A stretch of DNA of 64,000 nt from contig CAVRJE010000015.1 of NCBI GenBank assembly GCA_963721365.1, positions 62,001 to 126,000 on the forward strand. Reading direction: 5' to 3'. This document shows positions 1-10,600 of the stretch, piece by piece; position 1 is the stretch's first letter, and every line of letters starts with the position of its first letter. Made by a program: the position numbers and the translations under genes. The notes beneath the pieces are model-generated. The model searched no databases. It saw nothing but the letters and a program-made list of their open reading frames with translations, and was not told the origin of the DNA. This stretch comes from CAIQPS01 sp963721365 (GTDB taxonomy: Bacteria > Actinomycetota > Thermoleophilia > RBG-16-64-13).

Positions 1-402
1 ATCGGCGCCGACAACATCGGCCTCAACATCGTGCTGCCGTTCGAGCAGGCGCCCAACGAGTACATCACCCCGCATCTTTGCTTCAACTTCCACTACTTCG
101 CCATACGCAAGATGCACTTGCTACTGCGGGCGATCGCTCTCGTGGTGTTCCCCGGCGGCTACGGCACCCTGGATGAGCTGTTCGAGGTCCTGACCCTCAT
201 CCAGACCCGCAAGATCAAGCCCATGCCCGTGCTGCTCTTCTCCCGGGAGTACTGGGAGCGGATCATCGACTTCCGGGCCATGGTGGAGGAGGGCGTCATC
301 GCGCCCGCCGACATCGAGATCTTCTCCTACGTCGAGACCGCCGAGGAGGCCTGGCAGACACTGAAGCCGGTCATGAAGGCTGCCACCACGGCGGCCGGGT
401 AG
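1..402 (+). CDS. LOG-family Rossmann-fold protein, 3' part
   Basis: The window opens inside this gene; the frame is open from base 1 and ends with TAG at 400-402. The motif PGGYGTLDELFE (about residues 52-63 of the visible part) is the PGGxGTxxE nucleotide-binding signature of the LOG / lysine-decarboxylase-like family (TIGR00730). Well-studied members release free base from nucleoside 5'-monophosphates, including cytokinin riboside monophosphates. The C-terminal half with the conserved MPVLLF strand and the tail after the core look complete. Family assignment is firm; the substrate cannot be told from sequence. It is separated by about 180 bp from the next gene. Confidence 0.85.
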   Translation: MGADNIGLNIVLPFEQAPNEYITPHLCFNFHYFAIRKMHLLLRAIALVVFPGGYGTLDELFEVLTLIQTRKIKPMPVLLFSREYWERIIDFRAMVEEGVIAPADIEIFSYVETAEEAWQTLKPVMKAATTAAG

Positions 403-580
403 CGCCCGGCGGGGTGGCGCCGCGGTGGTCGCCGGCGAAGCCCGGAGGGCCCGCGGCGGCGGGGCAGGTGGGGGCCGACGAGGTGCCTTATGCTATGCTG
501 GAGTGTAGCGAAATGAACACGCCCGCAGATTCCCGCAGTCCTCGCATCCCGTCCGCGCCCGGCCCCCGGGTGAGCCTCCG
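403..580. other. Intergenic spacer, no gene seen
   Basis: 178 bp between the LOG-family gene and the CNNM/HlyC gene. It is GC-rich with one AT-richer patch around 487-515, a plausible promoter region, but no convincing -35/-10 pair or hairpin terminator was found. Confidence 0.4.
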
Positions 581-1913
581 ATGAGCACCACCGGCTTCGA
601 GATCATCGGCGTCTTCCTCCTCCTCGTGGTGAACGCGTTCTTCGTCGTGGCCGAGTTCGCCATCGTCAAGGTGCGCGAAACGCGCATAGCGGAGCTGGCC
701 GCCGAGGGCAGCCGCAGCGCCCGGGTGGCCGACCACATCGTCAGTCACCTGACGGCGTACCTCTCGGCCACCCAGCTCGGCGTCACCGCCGCCAGCCTGG
801 GACTCGGCTGGCTGGGCGCCGTGGCCTTCTCCGACCTGCTCGACGTCGCCCTCGAATCCGACTCTGGCCGCGATCCTCGCCTTCGTCATCATCACCTTCA
901 TCACCATCATCTTCGGGGAACTGGTGCCCAAGTCGCTCGCCATCCGCAAGGCCGAGCAATCGACGCTGGCCATCGCTATCCCGCTTCGCTGGTTCTACGT
1001 GATCACCCGGCCGGTCACCTGGCTCCTCTATATCAGCACGGTCGGCGTCCTCAAGTTGTTCCGCATCGAACCGGCGTCCGAGAGCGACCTGGCCCACTCG
1101 GAGGAGGAGCTGCGCATGATCCTCGAGGCCAGCCAGGAAGTGGGCCACATCGACGAGGTGGAGCAGATCCTCATGCGCCGCGCGCTCACCTTCGGCGACC
1201 GGACGGTCAGCGACATCATGGTGCCCCGCACCGAGACCGCGTTCCTGCCCACGTCGAGCACGGTGAACGAAGCCATCGCCGAGGTCGAGGAGACCAACCA
1301 CACCCGGTACCCGGTCTTCGAGGAAGACGTCGACAACGTGGTCGGCTACGTGCACGTGAAGGACCTGTACCGGGCGCCGCGCGACCAGCACGCTGCGCCG
1401 CCTGCTGCGGCCCATCGGCTTCATCGCCGAGACGGCCAACATCGAGGTGGCGCTGCATCGCTTCCAGAGCACGCGGACGCCGCTCGCCATCGTGGTGGAC
1501 GAGCACGGCGGCACCGCCGGCATCGTGACCATCCAGGACGTGGTGGAGGAGCTCATCGGCGAGGTGCAGGACGAGTTCGATCTCGAGGCTCCGCCGATCG
1601 AGCAACAGGGCGACGGCAGCTTACTCGGTCGACGGCAGCGCCCGCGTCGACTACCTGGAGGAAGCTCTGGGCATGGAACTCCCGGAAGAAGGCTTCCCCA
1701 CGCTCGGCGGCCGGGTGTTCGAGCAACTGCAGCGCCGCCCGCATGTAGGCGACGAGGTGCGGATGGGCGACTTCCTTGCCCAGGTGACCGAGGTGGACGG
1801 CATGCGCATCGGCCGGGTGCTGCTCACGAGGCTTCAGACCGACCAAGCGGACCAGAACGGCCCGGAAGAAGCGGAGGCCACCGAGCGCGTCGAACAACGA
1901 CCGGGATCGATGA
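581..1913 (+). CDS. CNNM/HlyC-family membrane protein (DUF21-CBS-CorC_HlyC), frameshifted
   Basis: The N-terminus (from ATG 581) is a hydrophobic DUF21 domain with a typical start (residues IIGVFLLLVVNAFFVVAEFA). A tandem CBS pair follows, with the family motif SDIMVPRTE near 1215 and DEHGGTAGIVTIQDVVEE near 1500-1550, then a C-terminal CorC_HlyC domain (MELPEEGFPTLGG near 1673). CNNM/CorC/TlyC proteins are membrane proteins linked to Mg/Co efflux and called hemolysin-like in older annotation. The reading frame moves forward by one near 857, 1385 and 1621, and once more shortly before the end. With that last shift it stops at TGA 1911-1913, overlapping the next start as ATGA. Without it the frame runs into the next gene. 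I read all four as inserted bases, not a real pseudogene. Domain order and length (about 440 aa) fit the family. Confidence 0.85.
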
Positions 1914-4900
1914 TGGAGCCGATCGACATACAGATACCCGTCGATTCCGACGCTCTCAGGGCCAACATCTCCAAGACCGCGCAGCAGGTGGTCATCCCCG
2001 ATCGCTACCTGCCCCTGGTCGAGGCCGTCCAGGGCTACTACGGGGTCCGGACTCCCCTCGTCGAGACCCTCAGCGAGTACTTCCACACCTTCCGCAACGT
2101 GGATCTGCTCATCGACGGGTTCCAGACCATCCTGCTGCGCAACTGGACCTACTTCGAGCGCTCCGACAATCGGACCCAGCTGTTCACCCTGCTGTCCGAG
2201 CTCGTCCTCGACCTGCTCGACACCCCGCTCTCCACCCAGCAGACGTCGCTGCTGCTGCGGCAGCTCATCACCTGGTGCACCACGGCGCTGTCGGGGCCGC
2301 ACTCCGACGCCTACGACGAACCGCTGCGCACCGTGGCCGAGACCCTGTGCCGGGAGTTGCCGCTGCGCCCGTTCGCCTTCCTGGAGCGCGACACCCTCAT
2401 CCACGGCCTGGTGCGGCAGACGGCCAAGCGCCCGGCGCTCGAGCCGGCGTTCTCCAGCCTCTTCCGCTCGCTGCTCCTGCTCGGCTACCGGCTTGCTGGC
2501 CGAACGGCTGCCCATGCCGGCGTGGGCCATCTCCGGAGAGGCCGAGCTCACCGACCCGCAGGCGGTGGCCGACCATTTCTCCGAGCTCGCCCCGGACGCT
2601 ATGGCGGAGCTGATATCGCGGGCCGAGTCCGTCTCGGACCAGGAGTTGCTCTCCGCCGATCTGCCGGCCTTCTCCACCGTGCTCGACCAGGCCATCGACC
2701 AGGTGTTCCGCATCGACGACATCGAGGACCGCTTCGCCGTCTGCCTCTACTTCCTCAAGGACGACACCCTGGGCTACCGGCAGAACGAGGTGATGGTGGA
2801 CCTGCTGGGGGTCGTCCGCCAGCTGATGAAGCCCGAGCGGCACATGGACGTCGACCGCATCCTCGCCCGCCTCACCCGCTTCTTCCGCCAGCGCGACAAC
2901 CAGTTCCTGCTGATGCGCTTCCAGTGCTACGAGGCCATCGGCGTGGCCATCGGGCAGGCGGGCAACGCGCCGGCGGCCGACCACCTCATCGAGGACGTGC
3001 TCTCCTGGAAGTTCCAGTACCCCGAGATCCAGGGCGCCACCGACGAGTGGGAGACGGTGGTCAACCCCTACCACCTGCCCAAGATCCGCTGCTGGATGCA
3101 CATCATCGAGTCCAACCCGGCGCTCTACGAGCGGCTGGCGGCGGCACTGAACGTGCAGCTGCGGCTGGGCGGCGTCTACATCGCCGACACCGACCTGTTC
3201 CAGCGCGACGTCACCCGCTTCCTCAACGCCGACATCGGGCCCATCTACTTCGTGGCCAAGCAGCTGCTGCGCGCCTTCCCCGTCTACTTCAACGACGTGG
3301 GCGCCGAGGGCGAGCTGCGGGCGGTCTCCACCGAGATCGACGAGATCTGCCAACGGCAGGACACGCTCATGCACTTCCTGCGCAAGCAGTCGCACGCCGA
3401 GTCGTCCAACCGGCTGGTGGACTTCAGCCGGGAGGTGCTCGCGCTACTGGGTCACGCTCGACCCGGCCGGCCTGCAGCCCTACCTCTCGGCCAACACCTT
3501 CGACGCGGTGCGCGAGGAGCGGCACTGGGCGATGGAGCCGCACCAGGTCCTACTGCGTGCGAACTGTGGCGGCGACGGCTGCGGCACGCGCCGGCCGAGC
3601 CGGCGGTAGGCGCGCGCCTGCCGGCGACAGGCGACGCGGCGCCTCGCCCGGAGCAGGTGACGGGTCTGCTCGACCACCTGGTGACAAGCTGACGCCCGAG
3701 GCGCTCGCGCGCACTGCTCGACACGCTGCCCGCCGGCGACGAGGCCCGGGAGACCGCCCGGCGGCGGGTGGCCCTCATGATCCGCACGCACCAGCTGCTC
3801 GCCGCAGAAGTACTCGCTGTCGACCGACAACATCGGCAGCGCGGTCAGCCACCACTCTGCAGCTCGACGCCAAGACCCGGGCCCGCTTCGCCAAAGCCCT
3901 CGACGCCTGGCGGAGCGGGCCCGACTCGGCCACGCGCGACCGTCTGCTCGACGCGTCGCTCACCGTGCTCGAGGAGCTGCAGAAGATCATCCTCAGCCCG
4001 GCGCCTTCGCGTGGCCGTGGAGAACATCTACCAGAAGCGGCACATCGCGGCCGGCATCCCGTCGATGTACGGCAACTACACCGAGCCCAAGTTCGACGCG
4101 CTGGGCCTGTCGTTCCGGGTGGAGAGGCTGGTGGCCATCCTGCTGGACGACCTCGTGACCCGCGGCGTCGAGCCCTACGTCACCCGCGACACCCTGCGCT
4201 GCATGGCGGCTGCGATCCACCGTTTCGAGCGGGCTCTCGCCACCGACGGCGTCGACTCGCGCAACCTGGGCGCCAACCTGCGCCTGCTCGAGTCGAGCTT
4301 CAGCAGCCACAACTTCACCTTCCACCAGTATCAGAACGTGTTCCAGTTCTTCATGGGCTCGGTCACCGAGCTGTCGCGCACCTCCATCCTCAGCCACGAC
4401 CAGGTGCTGCACACGGTGCTCAAGCACGACCCCAGGCAGTGCGTGGTCCGGTGCATGTCCATCGACGCCGTGGCCGAGATGGTGCTGCGCGAGGTCCTGG
4501 TGTCGGCGCTGGGGATGCAGTCCCTGGACCGCTACATGTCCACCGTGCTGCGGCAGATATCCATGCTCACCGAGAAGCTGAGCAACCACGCGCTCACCCG
4601 GATGATGAACTACGACCCCGAGCGCCTGGTCTCGCGCATCCACAAGGCGCAATCCGAGCACCGACGACCAGATGACCCTGGGCTTCAAAGGCCTGGGACT
4701 CAAGCAGATGGCGCCGTACAAGCACCAGGTGCCGCAGGGCTTCATCCTCACCACCGAGCTCTTCAGCGCCATGCCGGCCATGGCGCACCGGCCCCTCTTC
4801 GAGCGACACGATCGAGCGGGTGCGCAGCGCCATCGCCGACCTGGAGAAGGAGACGGGGCTGCGTCTGGGCGACCCCAGCCGCCTGCTGACCCTGTCCATC

Positions 4901-6161
4901 CGTTCCGGCGCGGCCATCTCCATGCCGGGCCTCATGACCACGTTCGTGGACGTGGGACTCAACGACAAGCTGGCCGAGGCCCTGTCGCGCAAGCCGGGCT
5001 TCGAGTGGGCGGCCTGGGACTCCTATCGCCGCTTCCTGCAGACCTGGGCCATGGCCTCCGGCATCGACCGCGACGTCTTCGACGCCATCATGGTCGACTT
5101 CAAGGCGCGCTACGGCGTGGAGCGCAAGTCGGACTTCCTGCCCGAGCACATGAAGGAGATGGCCTTCGCGTACAAGGCCCGGGGCCGGGAACTGGGCGTG
5201 CGCTACACCGACGACCCCTTCCGCCAGGTGATGGCCTGCATCCGCAAGGTGCTCGGCTCCTGGGATTCGCCGGAGGCCAAGCTGTACCGGCAGTATCTGG
5301 GAGTGGCCGAGGAGTGGGGCACGGCCGTGGTGGTCCAGCGGATGGTGTTCGGCAACCTGAGCCGGGAGTCGGGGTCGGGCGTCACCTTCACCCGCAACCC
5401 GCTGGAGCCGTACAGCAACCAGGTGCGCCTGTTCGGCGACTTCACCGCCCGCAGCCAGGGCGAGGACCTGGTGGCCGGACTCGTGTTCCCCTGGCCGGTG
5501 TCCGAGGCGCAGCGGCTCGGCAGCCCCACCTACAGCGGGTCTGGAGCACTCTCTGGAGAAGGACCATCCCCAGGTCTACCAGGCCTTGCTCGATGTGGCC
5601 CGCGACCTGGTCGGCCTGCGCGAGCACGACCCCCAGGAGATCGAGTTCACCTTCGAGTCGGACTCGGCCAAAGACCTCTACATCCTGCAGAAGCGGGCCA
5701 TGGTGCAGGAGCAGACCAAGGATTCCCCGTATTTCGACACCTCGGCACAGAGCTTCGGACCCGCCGTCGCGGTGGGCATGGGAGTAGCCGGAGGCGCCTA
5801 CTCGGGCCGCGTGGCGGTGAACCTCGACGCAGATCGACGCGCTGGCTGGCCGAGAAGCCCGGCGACCCCATCGTGCTGCTGCGGCCCGACACCGTCCCGG
5901 AGGATATCGCCATGATCACCCGGGTCTCGGGGTTGCTGACCGCCCGGGGCGGGGCCACCTCGCACGCGGCCGTCACCGCCAAGCGGCTGGGCAAGACCGC
6001 CGTGGTCGACTGCCGCGCCCTGGAAGTGGACGAGCACCGGGGCGCTCGCCCGCCTGGCCGGGCACGAGCTCAAGACGGGAGACTGGCTCTCCATCGACGG
6101 GCGGACCGGGAACATCTTCCTGGGCCGCATCCCGACGATCTCGCGGGTGCTGCAGCAGTAG
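1910..6161 (+). CDS. PPDK/PEP-synthase-like dikinase with large novel N-terminal region and no PEP-binding barrel
   Basis: About 1,410 residues once roughly 14 forward frameshifts are bridged. Residues 1 to about 920 (1910-4670) match no domain I recognise; they are mostly helical-looking, with Arg/Leu-rich segments. From about 4670 a pyruvate,phosphate dikinase ATP-binding domain is clear: GFKGLGLKQMAP and VPQGF, then SIRSGAAISMPGLMTTF near 4900, FTRNPLEPYSNQ near 5390, SQGEDLVAG near 5455 and EIEFTFESDSAKDLYILQKR near 5640. The swivelling phosphohistidine domain follows with LLTARGGATSHAA near 5935, whose His is the phospho-acceptor. The protein ends at TAG 6159-6161 soon after, so the C-terminal PEP/pyruvate TIM barrel of true PPDK and PEP synthase is absent. 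It probably phosphorylates something other than pyruvate, with acceptor recognition perhaps in the N-terminal half (inference). Start ATG 1910 is the first Met after the overlap with the upstream gene. Confidence 0.7.
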
Positions 6162-6226
6162 GACGGGCGGCGCTCGAGGCGGTGATAGTGTTAGAAGGGT
6201 CGGCGAAACGACGAAAGGATCGTACG

Positions 6227-7441
6227 ATGGCTGCTCCACGGACGCTGGGGATCAACGGACTTGGCCGCATCGGCAAGTTGACCCTCTGGTACCACCTGGC
6301 TCACGACGATTTCGACACATTCGTGGTCAACGTCGGCCGCCCGGTGGGTACCTCCCTGCAGTCTGTGCTCGAGTACCTCTCCAAGGACAGCACCTACGGC
6401 CCGCTGTCACCGCTGGCTCGGCGGCTGCAACGGCAAGCCCGACCTGCAGGTGGTCGACGAGGCCAAGGGTCTGGCCAAGATCCACGGCAAGGACGTCATC
6501 GTCCTGCGGCAGGCCCGCGATCCCAAGGACATCCCCTGGCGGGAATACGGCGTCACCCTGGTGGTCGACTGCACCGGCAAGTTCCGCGATCCCGTACGCC
6601 GACGGCAGCGACGGCGAAAGGGGCGCTCCGGGGCCACCTGGCCGCCGGAGCCCGGGCGGTCGTGATCAGCTCCCCGTTCAAGAGCAAGGTGAAGGGTGTC
6701 CCGCTGCCCGAGGACACGGCCGTCCTTATCCACGGGATCAACCATCTCGACTACGATCCGCGGCAAGCACAAGATCGTGTCGGCGGCGTCGTGCACCACC
6801 ACGGCGCTCGCGCACATGATGCGGCCGCTCCTCGCCCGCGACCTGACCCGCAACATGATCACCGCGGGCATGAGCACCATCCACGCGGTCACCAACAGCC
6901 AGCCTCTTCTGGACGCGGTGCCCGGCGCCAACGCCACCGACCTGCGCAAGACCCGGTCGGGGATGAACAACATCGTCATCACCTCGACCAACGCGGCCAA
7001 GGCGCTGGAGCAGGTCATGCCCGAGATCGCCCGCATCGGCTTCATGGCCGACTCGGTGCGCATCCCGACGGCCAGCGTCAGCCTGATCATCCTCAACGTG
7101 ACCTTCCAGGCCGAAGAGCGCCTCGACGGCACCGTGGACATCGACCGCGAGGCGATCAACGCCATCTACCGCGAGGCGGCCGAAGGCGAGATCTCACGGC
7201 CTGCTCAAGTTCAGCATGGAGCAGAACGTCTCGGCCGATATGCTCGGCGAAGACGCGGCGGTGGTCATCGAGGGCGTCGAGACCCACACCCGCACCGGCT
7301 TCGTCGACCTGCGCCTGAGCGGCGGCCGAGCACCGCATCCCGCTGACGCACGTGAAGGTCTTCGGCTGGTACGACAACGAGATGGGCAGCTACACCTACC
7401 GGCTGGGCGAACTGACCGCTCACGTGGCCAAGAGCCTGTAG
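6227..7441 (+). CDS. Glyceraldehyde-3-phosphate dehydrogenase-like protein, divergent and frameshifted
   Basis: Begins MAAPRTLGINGLGRIGKLTLW with the NAD-binding GxGxxG of the GAPDH Rossmann fold. The catalytic Cys lies in SAASCTTTALAHMM (near 6785-6825), where the usual Asn after SCTT is Thr. The catalytic His is in STIHAVTNSQ (near 6877), with HAVTN in place of the usual HAYTN. The phosphate-site region reads ITSTNAAKAL and the end is WYDNEMGSYTYR, both typical. About 403 aa, longer than the usual 330-340. Forward frameshifts occur near 6410, 6590, 6628, 6765, 7195 and 7328. An oxidoreductase acting on glyceraldehyde-3-phosphate or a related phosphorylated aldehyde is likely; it could serve glycolysis or gluconeogenesis next to the dikinase-like gene. 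It lies 65 bp downstream of that gene on the same strand, with no pgk or tpiA beside it. Confidence 0.75.
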
Positions 7442-7499
7442 CTGACCTGTCGTCGGCCGACAACGGATGCGGGCCGCCACCCGGGGAGACTCGGCGGCC

Positions 7500-7947
7500 T
7501 CACCGGCGGCCGGCGGCCATATCTCGAGCCGAGCTATCGTCCGGGGGCGCCCGAAGCGCCGAGGACCGGCCGACCCTGGATTGAGATAGAGGACCGCGCC
7601 GCGTTGCTCGGCGACGCGATGTGGCTGTGGCCCGAGACGACCACCACCGTCGCCCGCCTGCTCCGCGCTCATCCGGTCGGGGGGCGATGTGCCCCACCAC
7701 GATGCGACTCCGCCCAGTTCCACCTCGGCCCGGGCGGGCAGGGCGTCGGCCCAGCCTCCGACGTCGCAGTTACCGCGCACCGCGGTCACCGGGGCGATGG
7801 ATCGTAGCGCCCGGAGCACTTCCGCCGAGCCGATGTCGCCGGCGTGGATGATGTGATCGACGCCTTGGAGAAGCTTCGCCACCTGCGGGATACAGGTGGC
7901 CATGAGTGTCGGAGATGACACCGACGACGAGGGGCGCCGGGAGGCAT
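7500..7947 (-). CDS. YfcE/MJ0936-type metallophosphoesterase, frameshifted
   Basis: Read on the minus strand, the motifs of a small calcineurin-like phosphodiesterase appear in order: GVISDTHGH, then HAGDIGS, GNCDV, SGHSH (the GHxH metal ligands) and LNPGSAG. These metal-binding residues support an active enzyme; related proteins hydrolyse phosphodiesters of unknown physiological identity. The ATG at 7947 gives MPPG and reaches the ISDTHG strand after one forward shift. Further shifts lie near 7895, 7700 and 7640. The 3' end is uncertain because the frame stays open into the neighbouring gene; a TGA near 7500 is the most natural stop. Expected length is about 150 aa. Confidence 0.7.
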
Positions 7948-7965
7948 GCGCGCGTCGGGTCGGTT

Positions 7966-9180
7966 TCAGCGCGGCCATCCCGGCGACTCGAGATCCTCGT
8001 CGAAGAGGTCGTCGGAGAACAGGTCGTCGCCCAGGTCGTTCCCGGGAGGCAGGTGGCCCTCTTCCTGCGCGAAGCGGGCGAGCAGCTCGCTCTCCCGCTG
8101 GGTGAACAGCTCGGCCGGTTCGATCCGGAAGCGAGAGGCGGCTGGCGCAGGCGGGCTCGGCCAGGGCGGCGGCGATGCCCCGCGCCAGGTCGGCGACGCC
8201 GCCGATGCGCAGGACCTGCCCGTGATCGTCGGCCAGCAGGAAGACCCCCGGTACCGGCGGCACCGCGGCGAGTTCGTCGTCGATTAGCGGCCGCCACGCC
8301 TCGGGCGGCAGCACCGGGGCGCGAGACCGGTCCTCCGCCGCCAGCCCTCCAGCCAGCGCGCGCCCGCCTCGCCGGGCGCGGTCACCGCTCCGGTGGGGCA
8401 GACCATGACGCACTGCCCGCAGAAGGTGCAGCCGGACGCCCGCAGGGTGTCCTTCTTCGGCGTGGCGTACCACTGGCGGCCAGCTGCGCGGCGCGTCGGC
8501 GCGGCCCGTCAGCCGCCGCCGGATCGGCGCCGCCGCGCTCGACGCGCTCCAACTTCAGCGCCTTGCCGGCCGCCGGCGGAGGCGTTGCAGACGACCACGC
8601 ACCGCCCGCAACCGACGCAGAGCCCCGGCTCCCGCCGGATGCGGCCTTCTTCGTTCGCCTCGCGCGGCACCGCCACGGCCCGCCGGGGCAGTTCCATCGC
8701 CGGGGTCGACGTAGGCGATCAGCTTTCCGAACTCGCAGCGTCCGAACTCGTCGCAGCAGCGCGCCTCGACCGGGATCCCGAAGGTGCATTCTTGCCTGGT
8801 GCAGCCGTCACGGTCGGGGCAGGTGAGACAGATGTGAGGATGGCGGTCCAGGAAGGCGGCCAGACGCTCCAGCCGCTCGCTCTGCAAGCTCGGGATCGCC
8901 GGTCGTGACCTCCATGCCAGGCTGCGCCGCGGTGGAGCAGGCGAGCGCCGTGGCTTCACCGGCACCGTCGTCGATGCGGACGACACAGAGACCGCAAGCC
9001 GCCCCGGTGTCAACGGACTCATCCTGCCCCGGCTTCCGGCGCCGAATCGCGGCAGCAAGGGCACCCGGCCCCCGGATAGAAGCAGAGACGGGGCACATAC
9101 CGCCCGGCCAGGTCGCAGGCCTCGAGCACGGTGGCGCCCTCGGGGACGATCACAGCGAGGCCGTCGACCCGCAGTTCCAC
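7966..9180 (-). CDS. NuoG-like 2Fe-2S/4Fe-4S protein with UvrC-like tail, frameshifted
   Basis: GTG 9180 starts VELRVDGLAVIVPEGATVLE, a 2Fe-2S ferredoxin fold as in NuoG and FeFe-hydrogenases, with cysteines near 9080-9050 and GAACGLCVVRI near 9000. The NuoG-type segment HPHICLTCPDRDGC plus CTFGIPVEARCCDEFGRCEF (8840-8720) comes next. Two 4Fe-4S clusters follow: GLCVGCGRCVVVCNA (near 8625) and CTFCGQCVMVCPTGAV (near 8420). The C-terminal portion contains VPPVPGVFLLADDHGQVLRIG, which resembles the first strands of a UvrC GIY-YIG domain, and an acidic end (DLGDDLFSDDLFDEDLESPG). It probably passes low-potential electrons between ferredoxin and a partner enzyme. It is the third gene of the set after the activase and ferredoxin genes. 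Several forward frameshifts; about 400 aa expected. Confidence 0.7.
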
Positions 9181-9187
9181 GCGAGCG

Positions 9188-9481
9188 CTACCAGCTGTGA
9201 CGGAGGGCGCCGGCCGGACAAGCGGCGGTGCAGGGCAGTTTGCGCTCGGTGCCACCGGAGCCGTTCTGGCCTTTGCAGACCGAGCAGAGCTCGCGCAGCC
9301 GTTTCCGCGCGGCTTCCGCGACGACCGCGACCAGATCGTCGTAGTCATCCATCTCGATGACGAAGACGCCCTGCGGACAGGCTTTGGTGCAGCCGTGATC
9401 CGAGCAGCAGGCGCAGATATCGCCGTCGATGGTGATGTAGTAGAAGCCGGAGCCGTCCTCGTAGCCGTAATTGGCGATCAT
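9188..9481 (-). CDS. Ferredoxin-like 4Fe-4S protein
   Basis: 97 residues, intact. Cysteines are arranged as CACCSDHGCTKACPQG (residues 23-38) and as CSVCKG plus PCTAACPAGAL towards the C-terminus, enough for 4Fe-4S binding with unusual spacing. The start ATG 9481 overlaps the stop of the upstream activase gene (ATGA), and seven bases separate its stop from the NuoG-like gene. The tight spacing implies co-translation and a shared role as electron carrier for the activase. The N-terminus YGYEDGSGFYYITIDGDICACC is typical of ferredoxins encoded beside acyl-CoA dehydratase/reductase activases, from memory of the family. Confidence 0.75.
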   Translation of the reverse strand: MIANYGYEDGSGFYYITIDGDICACCSDHGCTKACPQGVFVIEMDDYDDLVAVVAEAARKRLRELCSVCKGQNGSGGTERKLPCTAACPAGALRHSW

Positions 9482-10424
9482 GCGCCCCGCGACTCCCGCG
9501 ACTCCGCGGCGCCGCCGCTACCAGCGGCCGCTCCGCGCCTTCCTTCTGGGCCTTGCGGTAGAGCGAGTGAGCGAAGAGCGCGGCCCCAAGGGCGCCGGCT
9601 ATCTGAGGATCGAGGACGGAATCGGCGGGAAGCCTGATCGATTCTACCCCGATGAGCCTCTCGATGCGCCGGGTCACGCCGATGTTCTTGCCGATGCCGC
9701 CCGTGATGAAGAACTCCGGCTCCACCTGCATCCGCTCGATGAGGCCGGCCACTCGCTGGGCCATGGCCGAGCAGTAGGCGGCGAGCACCCGGTCGACGCT
9801 CCACCCGGCGCGCAGCAGCGAGGTGGCCTCGGACTTGGCGAACACGGTGCAGACGTTGCTCACCGGCGGCGGCTCTTCGTCGATCTCGAACGAGCGGCGC
9901 CCGATGTCCTCGATGGGCACCGACAGCACGTCGGCGATGACCTCCATGCCCCGGCCGGTGCCGGCCGCGCACTTGTCGTTCATGATGAAGTTCAGGACCT
10001 TGCCGCGCTCGTCGCAGCGGATCACCTTGCAGTCCTGGCCGCCCATGTCGAGGATGGTCCGGATGCTCGGGCCGCCCATGTAGTTGGCGCCCCGCGCGTG
10101 GCAGGCGATCTCGGTGATGGTGCGGTCGGCGAAGGGGACGTTCACCCGGCCGTAGCCGGTACCCACCGTGTAGGCGACGTCGTCGAGCGTGAGCCCCAAC
10201 GGCTCGCTGGCTCCCCGGAAGGCGCGCAGCGCGCTATCGGGGCTGGATGAGCCGGTGCGGGTGGAGTGGAAGGCGAGGAGCCTGCCGTCGGCGAGCAGGA
10301 CCGCCTGCGAGCTGACCGAGCCTACGTCGATGCCCACCGTGACAGCAGAGGCCCGCCGCCAATCGAGGCCGGAGGCCTGCCAGGTCTTTTCGCTCCATCG
10401 CCAATAGTGCTCGGTTTGTTCCAT
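9478..10424 (-). CDS. ASKHA-family ATPase activase (BadG/BzdQ/HgdC-like)
   Basis: About 315 aa. VTVGIDVGSVSSQAVLL is the phosphate-1 loop of the acetate kinase/Hsp70/actin fold. GTGYGRVNVPFA, then LDMGGQDCKVIRCDE and NDKCAAGTGRGMEVIAD carry the adenosine and 4Fe-4S motifs; the Cys of NDKCAAG and that of VSNVCTVFAKSE are the family cluster ligands. These ATPases drive electrons at very low potential into 2-hydroxyacyl-CoA dehydratases or class I benzoyl-CoA reductases. The N-terminal YWRWSEKTW segment resembles BzdQ/BadG-type subunits more than single HgdC activators (inference). A forward shift near 9510 places the stop TGA at 9480-9478, overlapping the ferredoxin start. No catalytic dehydratase or reductase subunit is in the window. 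Confidence 0.85.
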
Positions 10425-10547
10425 CACGGCCGGGCTAGTGTACTACAGCCGGGCGAGCGCTCTCCCTCGGACTAAGGTCGGAGCCTCGGGCCGGTTCGTA
10501 GCTCTAGCCTCGCTGGCAGACGATCCTTGCCGTGACCCGCTCCAAGT

Positions 10548-10582
10548 GGTAAGATAGGTAAGGTGTGCCTTACTTCCTTACC
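10548..10582. promoter_or_regulatory. Probable autoregulatory operator of the toxin-antitoxin pair
   Basis: Upstream of the AbrB-like gene, GGTAAG occurs as a direct repeat. GTAAGG (10558-10563) and CCTTAC (10568-10573) form a perfect inverted repeat with a 4-bp spacer, followed by another CCTTACC. Such palindromes close to the start are typical binding sites for AbrB/MazE-type antitoxins. Inferred from position and symmetry only. Confidence 0.5.
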
Positions 10583-10600
10583 ATGAGGAGATCGAAGTCA

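Noticed and set aside
1673..4675. A fused CNNM-dikinase protein of 1,000 residues
   Set aside because: The frame is continuous only because an inserted base hides the TGA at 1911-1913; beyond 2490 this frame no longer encodes the dikinase protein.
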